Shown here: in pieces, positions 8,288 to 16,597 of the stretch
Layout of the letters: each line of letters starts with the position of its first letter
How positions within the stretch are numbered: the first letter of the stretch is position 1
Translations under genes and position numbers: made by a program
The notes under the pieces: generated by a model
Told to the model about the DNA's origin: nothing
What the model saw: only the letters and a program-made list of their open reading frames with translations
The model's database searches: none
Source: Streptomyces sp. DG1A-41
GTDB lineage: Bacteria > Actinomycetota > Actinomycetes > Streptomycetales > Streptomycetaceae
Direction: 5' to 3'
DNA length: 64,000 nt
Assembly: GCF_037055355.1 (NCBI RefSeq)
Contig: NZ_CP146350.1
Location: forward strand, 3,929,001-3,993,000

Positions 8288-8812
8288 ATGTCCATCGGCA
8301 ACACCCTTCTGGGGCTCCTGGAGTCCGGTCCGCGACATGGTTACGACCTGAAGCGGGTCTTCGACGAGAAGTTCGGTCACGACCGGCCCCTGCACTACGG
8401 CCAGGTCTACTCGACGATGTCCCGGCTGCTGAAGAACGGGCTCGTCGAGGTCGACGGCATCGAGGCGGGCGGTGGGCCCGAGCGCAAGCGGTACGCGATA
8501 ACGGACGCCGGGATCACCGACGTCGAGCGCTGGCTCGCGACGCCGGAGAAACCCGAGCCGTACCTGCAGTCGTTGCTGTACAGCAAGGTCGTCCTCGCGC
8601 TGCTGACCCACCGGGACGCGGCCGGCATCCTCGACACGCAGCGCTCCGAGCATCTGCGCAGCATGCGGATCCTGACCGACCGCAAGCGCAAGGGCGACCT
8701 GGCCGACCAGCTGATCTGCGACCACGCCCTGTTCCACCTCGAAGCGGACCTGCGCTGGCTGGAGCTGACCGCCGCGCGTCTGGACAAGCTCGCCGAGGCG
8801 GTGACCACGTGA
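8288..8812 (+). CDS. PadR family transcriptional regulator
   Basis: A 174-residue repressor. The N-terminal winged helix contains GNTLLGLLESGPRHGYDLKR, the PadR signature, with the wing region YSTMSRLLKNGLVEVDG at ~35-52. The C-terminal part is the helical dimerisation domain (TQRSEHLRSMRILTDRKRKG). The ATG at 8288 is chosen because homology begins there; an upstream in-frame extension would run through the operator. It is the first gene of padR-ABC ATPase-permease, with its TGA overlapping the GTG of the ATPase. It probably represses the exporter until an effector, such as an antibiotic or peptide, binds. A decayed duplicate lies at 11854-12195. Confidence 0.92.
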   Translation: MSIGNTLLGLLESGPRHGYDLKRVFDEKFGHDRPLHYGQVYSTMSRLLKNGLVEVDGIEAGGGPERKRYAITDAGITDVERWLATPEKPEPYLQSLLYSKVVLALLTHRDAAGILDTQRSEHLRSMRILTDRKRKGDLADQLICDHALFHLEADLRWLELTAARLDKLAEAVTT

Positions 8813-9504
8813 GCCGAGTTCATCCTCCAGGTTCTCTGCTCGCCGCTCAGGACCTGCGCAAGGCGTACGGGCCGACCACCGCGCTCGACGGTGCCGAGTT
8901 CTCCATCCACCCCGGTGAAATCGTCGCCGTGATGGGCCCATCCGGATCCGGCAAGTCGACGCTGCTGCACTGCCTCGCCGGGATCGTGACGCCCGACTCC
9001 GGGTCCATCACGTACCACGGGCGCGAGCTGGCCACCATGAACGACGCCCAGCGCAGTGCGCTGCGCCGCTCCGAGTTCGGCTTCGTCTTCCAGTTCGGTC
9101 AGCTGGTGCCCGAGCTGACCTGTGTGGAGAACGTGGCGCTGCCGCTGCGGTTGAACGGCATCTCCCGCAAGGAGGCCGAGCGGGCCGCGCTGACGTGGAT
9201 GGAGCGGCTGGAGGTCGACGGCCTGCGCAAGAAGCGGCCCGGAGAGGTCTCCGGCGGTCAGGGGCAGCGGGTGGCCGTGGCCCGGGCGCTGGTCACCAAC
9301 CCCCGGGTGCTGTTCGCCGACGAGCCGACCGGCGCGCTGGACTCGCTCAACGGCGAGCGCGTGATGGGGCTGTTCACCGAGGCGGCCCGCTCCACCAACG
9401 CGGCCGTCGTGCTCGTCACGCACGAGGCCCGGGTCGCCGCCTACTCCGACCGCGAGATCGTCGTACGCGACGGCAGGTCCCGGGACATGGAGCGGGCCAT
9501 ATGA
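8809..9504 (+). CDS. ABC transporter ATP-binding protein (MacB/LolD type)
   Basis: A 231-residue nucleotide-binding subunit with all core motifs: Walker A GPSGSGKST (~46), Q-loop VFQFGQLVPEL (~92), ABC signature SGGQGQR (~146), Walker B RVLFADEPTGALDS (~165) and the H-loop histidine in VLVTHEARVA. The sequence class is that of FtsX-type exporters (antimicrobial-peptide or lipoprotein export), which hydrolyse ATP to drive conformational change of the permease. The GTG start at 8809 overlaps the padR stop, and the stop overlaps the permease ATG (ATGA), giving a tightly coupled three-gene operon. It is expected to act with the permease immediately downstream. Confidence 0.95.
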   Translation: MSRVHPPGSLLAAQDLRKAYGPTTALDGAEFSIHPGEIVAVMGPSGSGKSTLLHCLAGIVTPDSGSITYHGRELATMNDAQRSALRRSEFGFVFQFGQLVPELTCVENVALPLRLNGISRKEAERAALTWMERLEVDGLRKKRPGEVSGGQGQRVAVARALVTNPRVLFADEPTGALDSLNGERVMGLFTEAARSTNAAVVLVTHEARVAAYSDREIVVRDGRSRDMERAI

Positions 9505-11839
9505 AGGTGCGCCACTGGTCCAGGGACCTGGGCATGGGGGTCAGATTCGCTTTCGCCGGCGGGCGGGAGGGGCGGGCGCGGATACTGCTCACCGCCGTCG
9601 GCGTGGGGCTCGGTGTGGCACTGCTGCTGCTGTCCACGGCGCTGCCGAACGCGCTGGCCGTCCGGCACGACCGCGAGGAGGCGCGCTCCGACCTCACGTA
9701 TATGGCCAGCGAGTCGCCGCTGCCGAAGGCGGACGACACGCTGCTGGTCGGAGATGCCGGGACGGCCTTCCGCGACAAGGAGGTGCGCGGGCGGGCGTTG
9801 CAGCCCGAGGGGCCCAAGGCACCCCTGCCGCCGGGGGTCTCGAGGTTTCCGGGGGTGGGCGAGATGGTGGTCTCCCCCGCGCTGAAGCGGCTGCTGGAGT
9901 CCGGCGAGGGGACGATGCTGCGCGAGCGGCTGCCGGAGCGGATCGTCGGCACCATCGCCGAACCCGGACTGATCGGTGCCCAGGAACTCGCCTTCTACCG
10001 CGGCGCCGATGACCTCGTGGTCGAGGAGGACAGCGGCCTGGTCGAACGCATCGACCGGTTCGGCGCAGGGTACAAGCCCTCGGAGAAGACGGATCCCGTC
10101 CTGGTCCTGCTCGCCCTCGTGGTGTTCCTGGTGCTGCTGCTGCCGGTCGGCGTCTTCATCGCCGCGGCCGTGCGGTTCGGCGGCGAGCGCCGCGACCGGC
10201 GACTCGCGGCCCTGCGGCTGGTCGGCTCCGACAGCCGGATGACCCGGCGGATCGCCGCGGGCGAGGCCCTCGCCGGCTCCGTGGCGGGCCTGGCCTTCGG
10301 CACGGTCTTCTTCCTGCTCATCCGGGAGTTCTCCGGGGCCGTGGAGCTGTTCGACGTGAGCGTCTACCCCAGCTATCTGACCCCCTCCCCCTTCTCGCCC
10401 TGCTGGTCGCGGTCGTGGTCCCGGCGACCGCCGTGCTGGTCACCCTGTTCGCGCTGCGGGGCGTGATGATCGAGCCGCTCGGCGTGGTGCGCACCACGAA
10501 GCCCCCGCGGCGCCGGCTGTGGTGGCGGCTGCTGCTGCCCGTGGGCGGGCTCGGCATGCTCTACCCGATGATCGCCAAGGACCGGTACAGCGAAGACTTC
10601 AACCAGTACCAGGTCACCGGTGGCGTCCTGCTGCTGCTCGTCGGAGTGACCGCGCTGCTGCCGTGGGTCGTGGAGAGGGCCGTGAACCGGCTCGGCTCCG
10701 GCGGGGTCGCCTGGCAACTGGCCATCCGCCGACTTCAGGTGAGCAGCGGAACGGCCGCCCGCATGGTCAACGGCATCGCGGTCGCGGTGGCGGGCGCCAT
10801 CGCCCTGCAGATGCTGTTCTCCGGGCTGCAGGGCCAGTACACCAAGCACACCACCAACGACCTCAACCGGGCCCAGATGCACATGGACCTATGGGGCCGG
10901 GTCCCGCTCGCCCGGGCGGCGGCCGACTTCAAGGCGACCAAGGGTGTCGCGAAGGTCTACGCGTTCGACGAGGGCTACGTCAGCGACCGGCGCAGGTTCG
11001 CCGAGAACACCGCCCGGGTCACGATCGCCGGTTGCGCTTCCCTGCGCGAGGTGGCTTCCTTCCCTTCCTGCAAGGACGGTGACGCCTTCGCCATCCGGAA
11101 TGGCAACGATGAGGAGGGGGTGACCGACCTTTCCAAGCCCGGCACAAAGCTGTGGTTCGACGCGATCGACGGTTCCGCTGCTCATCACAGGCCGACGGCC
11201 TGGGCGGTGCCGGCGGACGTGAAGCAGGCACGGGCGATCGCGGACCCGACCGGGGACAAGCGTGACGGCCTGCTGCTGACGCCGGGCGCCCTGCCCTCGG
11301 GCGCCGCACATGGTCTCCACGGGCAGATCTACCTCGCGCTCGACCGGAAACTGGCGGACGCGCCCGACCATGCGCGGAACACGGCCCGCCGTCTCGGCCT
11401 GCCCACCGACCCGGTGATGCTGGTGTCCAGTAAGCGCGACGACACCTACGCCTCCATCCGCACCTTCCTGTTCGTCGGCGCCGCCTGCGTACTGGCGCTG
11501 ATCGGCGCGAGTCTGCTGGTGTCGCAGCTGGAGCAGCTGCGCGAGCGCCGCAAACTGCTGTCGTCGCTCATCGCCTTCGGCACCCGGCGCCGCACACTGT
11601 GCCTGTCCGTGCTGTGGCAGACGGCGATCCCGATCGGCCTCGGCCTGGCGCTGGCCACAGCGGTCGGGATGACACTGGGCGCGGTACTGCTGAAGATGAC
11701 GGACAAGCCGGTGGGCGCGGACTGGGCGAGCGTACTGTCGATGACCGGCATCGCCACCGCCGTCGTTCTGCTGGTGACCGTGCTCAGCCTGCCACCACTG
11801 CTCAGGCTGATGCGCCCGGACGGCCTGCGCACCGAGTGA
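9501..11839 (+). pseudogene. FtsX-like ABC transporter permease, frameshifted
   Basis: Two overlapping frames together encode one ~780-residue permease. Frame 1 (from ATG 9501) gives the first transmembrane helix, a periplasmic domain and an FtsX core (VLVLLALVVFLVLLLPVGVFI), then runs into an unnatural Ser/Arg/Cys-rich tail after SYLTPSP. Frame 2 picks up the expected continuation (LALLVAVVVPATAVLVTLFALRG) and continues with the second FtsX domain to the end (LLRLMRPDGLRTE). The switch point is the C-rich tract 10381-10391 (two runs of five C). One added C would restore one open frame. This is either a sequencing indel in a homopolymer or a recent inactivation. If functional, it would export the substrate sensed by PadR. 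Confidence 0.8.
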
Positions 11840-11853
11840 GCCATACACGCCGG

Positions 11854-12195
11854 AGGCCCATCAGTCACACACTCCTGGGCCTGCGGGAGTCCGGCCCTCA
11901 CCACGGCTACGGCCTCAAGCGGGCCTTCGACGAAAAGTTCGGTCACGACCGGCCACTGCACTACGGCCAGGTCTGCTCGACGATGTCCCGGCTGCTGAAG
12001 AACGGCCTCGTCGAAGTCGACGGGATCGAGGCTGGCAGCGGTCCTGAGCGCGAGCGTACGCCATTACGGAAGCCGGGATCCCCGACATGGAGCGGTGGCT
12101 GGCCACGACAACCAGCGCTCCGAGCACCTGCGCAGCATGCGGATCCTCACCGGCCGTAAGCACAGGGGCGACCTCGCTGACCAGCCGGCCTGGCC
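11854..12195 (+). pseudogene. Decayed second copy of the padR gene
   Basis: Reads as a clear duplicate of the PadR N-terminal half (HTLLGLRESGPHHGYGLKR, then STMSRLLKNGLVEVDGIEAG). The start codon is lost (AGG where ATG is expected at 11854). The frame shifts after GPERER, and about 95 bp matching 8541-8636 of the intact copy is deleted before the segment corresponding to QRSEHLRSMRILT resumes in another frame. It lies immediately after the exporter permease, so the operon is bracketed by an intact and a dead regulator gene. This suggests a tandem duplication or recombination between related exporter cassettes. Confidence 0.85.
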
Positions 12196-12355
12196 GACCC
12201 GAAGTTCGTACAGCCGGATCGGCCGATGTCCGCCATCGGCGGCTGGGGGCCACGGGGCGATGGTGCGCCCGTGGAAATGCTCCCGTCGTCGGCGACGGGG
12301 GCGTCGGAACGAAGGTGGCGAGCAGCGCGCCACCCGCAACCAGAGAGTAAATCGA

Positions 12356-12628
12356 GTGGAAAATCAGACGCCGCCTGTAATTGGAACTCAGACGCCTCCA
12401 GCAGAAACTCCTCAAGGGGAGTCGGAAGACGTCGAAATCGGCGGGTTCGCCATCGGGGTCATCCTTCTCACGTCGACATGCGTGACACTAATGTCTGAGC
12501 TGGTGCTCGCCCTCGTCGGTGCGAGTCTCAAGACGACGGCAATGGCCGCTGTGATCGCATTCGGCGGCACCTTCGGTCTTGGGTACTTCATCGCCAAGAG
12601 GCTTGGATATATTCGAACGAGCACGTGA
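12356..12628 (+). CDS. Small two-helix membrane protein of unknown function
   Basis: A 90-residue open frame beginning at GTG 12356 (weak AGAGAG ribosome site 8 nt upstream). The N-terminal ~28 residues are polar, Pro/Glu/Gln-rich and probably disordered. Two hydrophobic segments follow (GFAIGVILLTSTCVTLM and TAMAAVIAFGGTFGLGYFIA), ending in a short basic tail. No family is recognised. Codons such as AAT, ATT, CTA, TAT and AGT are frequent, and third-position GC is well below that of neighbours. This suggests recent acquisition or relaxed selection. It sits between a dead padR copy and the PLP decarboxylase in the accessory segment. An in-frame upstream extension lacks coding character. Confidence 0.5.
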   Translation: MENQTPPVIGTQTPPAETPQGESEDVEIGGFAIGVILLTSTCVTLMSELVLALVGASLKTTAMAAVIAFGGTFGLGYFIAKRLGYIRTST

Positions 12629-12796
12629 TACTCGAGTGGCGTTCCACCGCAGGCGGCGCGGAAAAGAGACACGCTCAGTTGCGCTGCCAGGTCGTCGAGC
12701 TTCCCTCCCGCGGGGCAACGGCGTCGGAGGGCAGGCAGTCCAACTTCCTCCCATTGGCCGTTCCCAACCGCTCGGAGGGGTGGTTACGGTCCGGCC

Positions 12797-14173
12797 ATGG
12801 ACGAGCTGACCAGGATCTTCCGTCACGCCGCCGAGCACGCCGCCGCCTACCGCCGCTCGCTGCCCGAGCGACCGGTGGCGCGGCCCGTCGACCATGCGGC
12901 CCTGCGCGCCGCGTTCTCCCGCCCCCTGAACCGCTCGCCCGCCGACCCGCTCACGGTGGTCGACGAGTTGGTGGCCGCCGCCGAGACCGGACTCGTCGCC
13001 ACCGCGGGGCCGCGGTTCTTCGGGTTCGTCGTCGGCGGGGCGCTGCCCGCGGCCACCGCCGCGGAGATCCTCGCCGCCGGGTGGGACCAGAACGCCTTCA
13101 ACGCCGCGCTCTCGCCCGCCGCGCTCGCCGCGGAGGAGGCGGCGGGCGGCTGGCTGAAGGAGCTGCTCGGCATCCCCGCCACGGCCTCCACCGGGTTCGT
13201 CACCGGCGGGCAGGCGGCCAACACCGCAGGGCTCGCGGCAGCCCGGCAGCATCTGCTCACCGAGGCCGGCTGGGACGTCGGGCAGAAGGGTCTGGGCGGC
13301 GCCCCGCGCCTGCGGGTGGTCGTGGGCGAGGAACGCCACGCCACCATCGACCGCTCGCTGCGGCTGCTCGGCCTGGGCACCGACTGCCTGGAGACGGTCC
13401 GCACCGATGGACGCGGCGCCCTCGACACCGACGACCTGCGCCGCGTGCTGGCGTCCGACCCGGGCACGCCGGCGATCGTCTGCACCCAGGCGGGCAATGT
13501 GAACACCGGCGCCTGCGACGACCTCCGTACCGCATGCGATCTCACCCACGCCCACGGCGGCTGGGTGCACGTCGACGGCGCCTTCGGCCTGTGGGCGGCC
13601 GCGAGCCCGGCGACCCGCCACCTCGTCGACGGCGTCGAGCTGGCCGACTCCTGGGCCTGTGACGGCCACAAGTGGCTGAACGTGCCCTACGACTGCGGCT
13701 ACGCCTTCTGCTCCCGCCCCGGCGTCCACGCCGCCGCTCTGTCGTACACCGCCTCCTACCTCACCCGCGCCGACGGCACCGCGGCCGGCGGCGCCGACTA
13801 CACCGCCGAGTCCTCCCGCCACGCACGCGGCTTCGCCACCTGGGCGGCACTGCGCGAACTCGGCCGTGACGGCGTCGCCGCGCTCGTGGACCGCTGCTGC
13901 TCCCTCGCCCGCCGCTTCGCCGACGGCTTGTCCGCGGCGGGCTACGAGGTGGTCAACGACGTGGTTCTCAACCAGGTCCTCGTCAGCTTCGGCGACGACA
14001 CCCGCACCGACCGCGTCGTGCAGGCGGTGCAGAAGGACGGCACCTGCTGGATGGGCGCCACCACCTGGCGCGGCCGACGGCTGATGCGCGTCTCGGTCTC
14101 CGGCCACAACACGACAGAGGCCGACGTCGACCGGTCGATCGCGGCGATCGTGCGGCTGGCGCGGGCGTCGTGA
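12797..14173 (+). CDS. PLP-dependent decarboxylase/aminotransferase (group II decarboxylase family)
   Basis: A 458-residue fold-type I PLP enzyme of the pyridoxal-dependent decarboxylase (DDC/tyrosine-decarboxylase-like) family. STGFVTGGQAANTAGLAAAR (~135-154) binds the cofactor phosphate. HVDGAFGLWA (~255) carries the Asp that pairs with the pyridine nitrogen. CDGHKWLNVPYDCG (~288-301) holds the Schiff-base Lys. Members decarboxylate aromatic or acidic L-amino acids, and some act as aldehyde synthases. The substrate here is undetermined. The ATG at 12797 matches the usual N-terminus, and a GGAGGGG lies further upstream (12774-12780). The stop overlaps the first codon of the ATP-grasp remnant, so it may once have belonged to a peptide- or amine-modifying cluster. 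Confidence 0.88.
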   Translation: MDELTRIFRHAAEHAAAYRRSLPERPVARPVDHAALRAAFSRPLNRSPADPLTVVDELVAAAETGLVATAGPRFFGFVVGGALPAATAAEILAAGWDQNAFNAALSPAALAAEEAAGGWLKELLGIPATASTGFVTGGQAANTAGLAAARQHLLTEAGWDVGQKGLGGAPRLRVVVGEERHATIDRSLRLLGLGTDCLETVRTDGRGALDTDDLRRVLASDPGTPAIVCTQAGNVNTGACDDLRTACDLTHAHGGWVHVDGAFGLWAAASPATRHLVDGVELADSWACDGHKWLNVPYDCGYAFCSRPGVHAAALSYTASYLTRADGTAAGGADYTAESSRHARGFATWAALRELGRDGVAALVDRCCSLARRFADGLSAAGYEVVNDVVLNQVLVSFGDDTRTDRVVQAVQKDGTCWMGATTWRGRRLMRVSVSGHNTTEADVDRSIAAIVRLARAS

Positions 14174-14605
14174 CCCGGGTGACACAGCACATGTCCGGCG
14201 GCCCGGTGCCGGTAGTCACCAAAGAACCGGGCGTCGCGGTGGACCTGGTGGTCGACGAGCAGGCGATCCGGCACGTGCCGGTGATGCGGTTCGACATGGG
14301 CGACTTCCCGCTCACCGTCTCCCTGTCCGTCGAGCACGCCGCAGCACCTTGGGCGGGGGTCCTGGCTGACGAGTACCGCTGCGTGCGGCTGGAGGAGGTG
14401 AGGGCCGTCTACTACAGCGGCCCCGCCTTCCCACCGGCTCCGAGCGCATGGAAGAGCCTCACCCCGGACCCGGAGGCGGCCCGGACGTTCTGCCATCAGG
14501 TGGGCGGCCGTGTGACCTGCAAGCCGCTCATGGGCGGCCCGCTGGAGTGCCCGGACGGCCGCCGTACCGGGGTCCCCACCCACGTGGTTCCGCCGCGCAA
14601 GACCG
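14170..14605 (+). pseudogene. Remnant of a graspetide-type ATP-grasp ligase (MvdC/MvdD family)
   Basis: The frame overlapping the decarboxylase stop reads as the pre-ATP-grasp domain of MvdC/MvdD-like ribosomal-peptide maturases: a first strand, DLVVDEQAIRHVPVMRFDMG, then VRLEEVRAVYYSGPAF (the family's 'VR-x-VYYRRP' motif). It then jumps directly to PDPEAARTFCHQVGGRVTCK-PL-GGPL, which normally occurs ~60-80 residues later at the start of the ATP-grasp domain, and ends at THVVPP. The rest of the ligase (metal- and ATP-binding half) is gone, replaced by the convergent NmrA gene. So there is an internal deletion plus a C-terminal truncation. No precursor peptide or partner methyltransferase is visible nearby. 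Recognition rests on motif memory, not on a search. Confidence 0.65.
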
Positions 14606-15478
14606 TCAGTCCGGAAGGAACTCCCGGGCGTGGTCATGTGCCCACTGGGCGAAGGTGCGAGCGGGGAACCCGGTGACCTCCTCGGCCGTGGATGCCGGGC
14701 CTGCCGCCGTCGGATCGGATTCCGCGGGTGCCTGCGGGTCTGTCTCGTCGCCCGAATAGTCCTCGAAGCCGAGAAGGAAATCGGCGTTCTCCGCCGCGAA
14801 TCCTCCTTGCTCGCGGTAGATCTCCCGCGCCTCGTCCCGGCTCACCACTTCAAAGCGGATCGGGCGCCCGATGGCCTCGGCGATGAGTTCGACCTGCCGA
14901 CGCTGCGACAGCATGTCGGGGCCGTTCAGGGTGTAAGCCCGTCCGCAGTGTCCGTCCTCCAGCAGAGCCAGGGCCGCGACATCGGCGATGTCCTGCTCAT
15001 GTACCGGGCACCAGGCCGCATCGGGGTAGGGGTCGCGCACCACGCCCTCGGCGCGGATGGACGGGCCCCACAGGGCCAGCTTGTTCATCGCGAACTCCCC
15101 GGGGCGCACGTGAGTCCATTCCAGACCCGACTCCTCCACGGCCCGCTCGACCGGCAGGTGGAAGTCGGTGTCGAAGCCCGCCGTGACGGCTCCGGAGGAC
15201 AGCACGACGATACGGCGCACGCCGGCCTGCCGCGCCAAGGCGACCACGTCCCGGGCCGTTTCGGCGACCGGAAAGAGATACATCCGGTCGACACCCTTCA
15301 ACGCGTCGACGAGTGACTCCGGTTGCGTGAGATCGCCCGCAGTCGCGCGCACGGCTTCCGGTAACCCCGCCGGGCGTGGACTGCGGGACAGAGCCCGCAC
15401 CTCCGCGCCGGCCTCGGCGAGTCGCCGGACCACGTTCCGTCCGACATTTCCGGTGGCTCCGGTCACCAGGATCGCCAT
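14606..15478 (-). CDS. NAD(P)-binding NmrA-like family protein
   Basis: A 290-residue atypical short-chain dehydrogenase fold. The N-terminal dinucleotide motif is ILVTGATGNVGRNVVRRL, followed by VDRMYLFPV, RIVVLSSGAV and THVRPGEFAMN. These are typical of NmrA/HSCARG or YtfG-like quinone-reductase-type proteins, which sense or use NADP(H). The Tyr-x3-Lys catalytic pair of classical SDRs is absent, so regulation or unusual reductase chemistry is possible. The ATG at 15478 is preferred because GGGAG lies 5 nt upstream; an ATG at 15499 would add seven residues. It is a stand-alone gene convergent with the ATP-grasp remnant. Confidence 0.82.
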   Translation of the reverse strand: MAILVTGATGNVGRNVVRRLAEAGAEVRALSRSPRPAGLPEAVRATAGDLTQPESLVDALKGVDRMYLFPVAETARDVVALARQAGVRRIVVLSSGAVTAGFDTDFHLPVERAVEESGLEWTHVRPGEFAMNKLALWGPSIRAEGVVRDPYPDAAWCPVHEQDIADVAALALLEDGHCGRAYTLNGPDMLSQRRQVELIAEAIGRPIRFEVVSRDEAREIYREQGGFAAENADFLLGFEDYSGDETDPQAPAESDPTAAGPASTAEEVTGFPARTFAQWAHDHAREFLPD

Positions 15479-15637
15479 GATTCTCCCTCTGGTCGTCATT
15501 GCTCACGGGGACGCCGTGTTCGGCACGGCAGCCAAAATGACACGCGGCGGGGAAGCGTCTCCAGTCGTCCGCCGAGCGCATTTCGAAGCCGTCAGTAAGC
15601 TCCGGCCGGCCTACAGGGCTTGTTGCGGCCCCCAGAA

Positions 15638-15652
15638 CTGACGTACCGTCAG
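15638..15652. promoter_or_regulatory. Acyl-CoA regulon operator, site C
   Basis: CTGACG-TAC-CGTCAG, a perfect 6-3-6 inverted repeat 34 bp upstream of the DoxX gene start. It matches the other sites of the set. Confidence 0.85.
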
Positions 15653-15686
15653 ATTCGGTGTCGGGCGGCAACGCGGGAGCATGCGC

Positions 15687-16136
15687 ATGGACACGATCTG
15701 GCTCACCGGAGCGGAATGGCTGGCCGTGCTGCGGATCGGGCTCGGGCTGTGGTGGCTGGAGAGCTGGCGGCACAAGGACCGCAAGGCCTGGTTCGAGAGG
15801 GGCAGCGGCATCGCGTGGGCGGCCGGGATAGCCGCCGAACACCGCTGGAGCGCCGTACGTTCGGGCTTCGACACCGTCGTCGCGCCCCGCCCGCGCGCGA
15901 TGGGGTACGTCATCGTCTACGCGGAACTCGCGCTCGGGCTCGGCCTGATCACCGGCTTCCTCACCCCGATCGCCCTGGCGGGCGGATTCCTCCTCAACGC
16001 CCTCTACTTCACCCTCATGATCCACGACGTCGCCGAGCAGGGGCAGAACTCGATGATGGCGCTGATGTCGGTGGTCGGGCTGTTCGGGATGTCCTGGCAG
16101 ACCTGGTCGCTGGACAGCGCGCTGGGGCTGTTCTGA
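15687..16136 (+). CDS. DoxX family membrane protein
   Basis: A 149-residue protein with four hydrophobic segments: AEWLAVLRIGLGLWWLE near the N-terminus, YVIVYAELALGLGLITGFLT, PIALAGGFLLNALYFTLM and a C-terminal helix near LMSVVGLFGMSW. This is the DoxX four-helix pattern. DoxX proteins are small inner-membrane partners of redox enzymes (thiosulfate:quinone oxidoreductase, membrane-associated oxidoreductase complexes). ATG 15687 lies 7 nt after GGGAG and is preferred over ATG 15681. It is the first gene of a pair with DUF35, coupled by TGATG. The operator at 15638 ties it to acyl-CoA catabolism. How it serves that pathway is unknown. Confidence 0.85.
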   Translation: MDTIWLTGAEWLAVLRIGLGLWWLESWRHKDRKAWFERGSGIAWAAGIAAEHRWSAVRSGFDTVVAPRPRAMGYVIVYAELALGLGLITGFLTPIALAGGFLLNALYFTLMIHDVAEQGQNSMMALMSVVGLFGMSWQTWSLDSALGLF

Positions 16137-16567
16137 TGACCGGGCGTTTCGACCTGCCCGAACCGGACGCCTTCACCCGGACGTACTGGGACGCGGCCGC
16201 CGAGGGCCGGCTGCTGATCCGCCGCTGCCGCGCCTGCGGCCGGGCCCACCACTACCCGCGCGAGTTCTGCCCCCACTGCTGGAGCGAGGACGTCGCCTGG
16301 GAGCCCGCGAGCGGCCGCGCCACCCTCTACACCTGGTCCGTCGTCCACCGGAACGACCTGCCGCCCTTCACGGAACGCACGCCGTACGTCGCTGCCGTGG
16401 TCGACCTCGCCGAGGGGCCGCGGATGATGACGGAGGTCGTGGGGGCGGGAGAACCATCGGCGGGAGAACCGTCGGCGGGAGAGCTGTCGGCCGGGGCGGA
16501 ACTGGAGGTCGCCTTCAGGGAGGGGATCCCGGTGTTCCGGGTCGTGCCGGGCGCGGTCGGCGGGTGA
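16136..16567 (+). CDS. DUF35 OB-fold/rubredoxin-like zinc-ribbon acyl-CoA-associated protein
   Basis: A 143-residue DUF35 protein. The N-terminal zinc ribbon, CRACGRAHHYPREFCPHC (~30-47), supplies the four-Cys metal site. It is followed by an OB-fold with LYTWSVVHRNDLPPF and PYVAAVVDLAEGPRM. DUF35 proteins form complexes with thiolase-like Ltp proteins or MaoC-type hydratases, where the OB-fold binds CoA. The likely partner is the Ltp2-like protein at 3553, whose promoter carries the same operator. A tandem 15-bp repeat inserts GEPSA-type units in the OB-fold's last loop. ATG 16136 overlaps the DoxX TGA. Family is certain; the partnership is inferred. Confidence 0.88.
   Translation: MTGRFDLPEPDAFTRTYWDAAAEGRLLIRRCRACGRAHHYPREFCPHCWSEDVAWEPASGRATLYTWSVVHRNDLPPFTERTPYVAAVVDLAEGPRMMTEVVGAGEPSAGEPSAGELSAGAELEVAFREGIPVFRVVPGAVGG
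16444..16488 (+). repeat. Three in-frame 15-bp tandem repeats inside the DUF35 gene
   Basis: Units GGCGGGAGAACCATC, GGCGGGAGAACCGTC and GGCGGGAGAGCTGTC follow one another and encode the repeated pentapeptide (A)GE[PL]S. The length keeps the frame, so copy number could vary between strains without breaking the protein. Confidence 0.85.
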
Positions 16568-16597
16568 ACCACGCGACCCACGCGCTTGAATGACCCC

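Noticed and set aside
12200..14200. A precursor peptide for the ATP-grasp remnant
   Set aside because: No small frame with a graspetide leader or the expected core motif occurs near the remnant; the two-helix protein at 12356 is unlike one.
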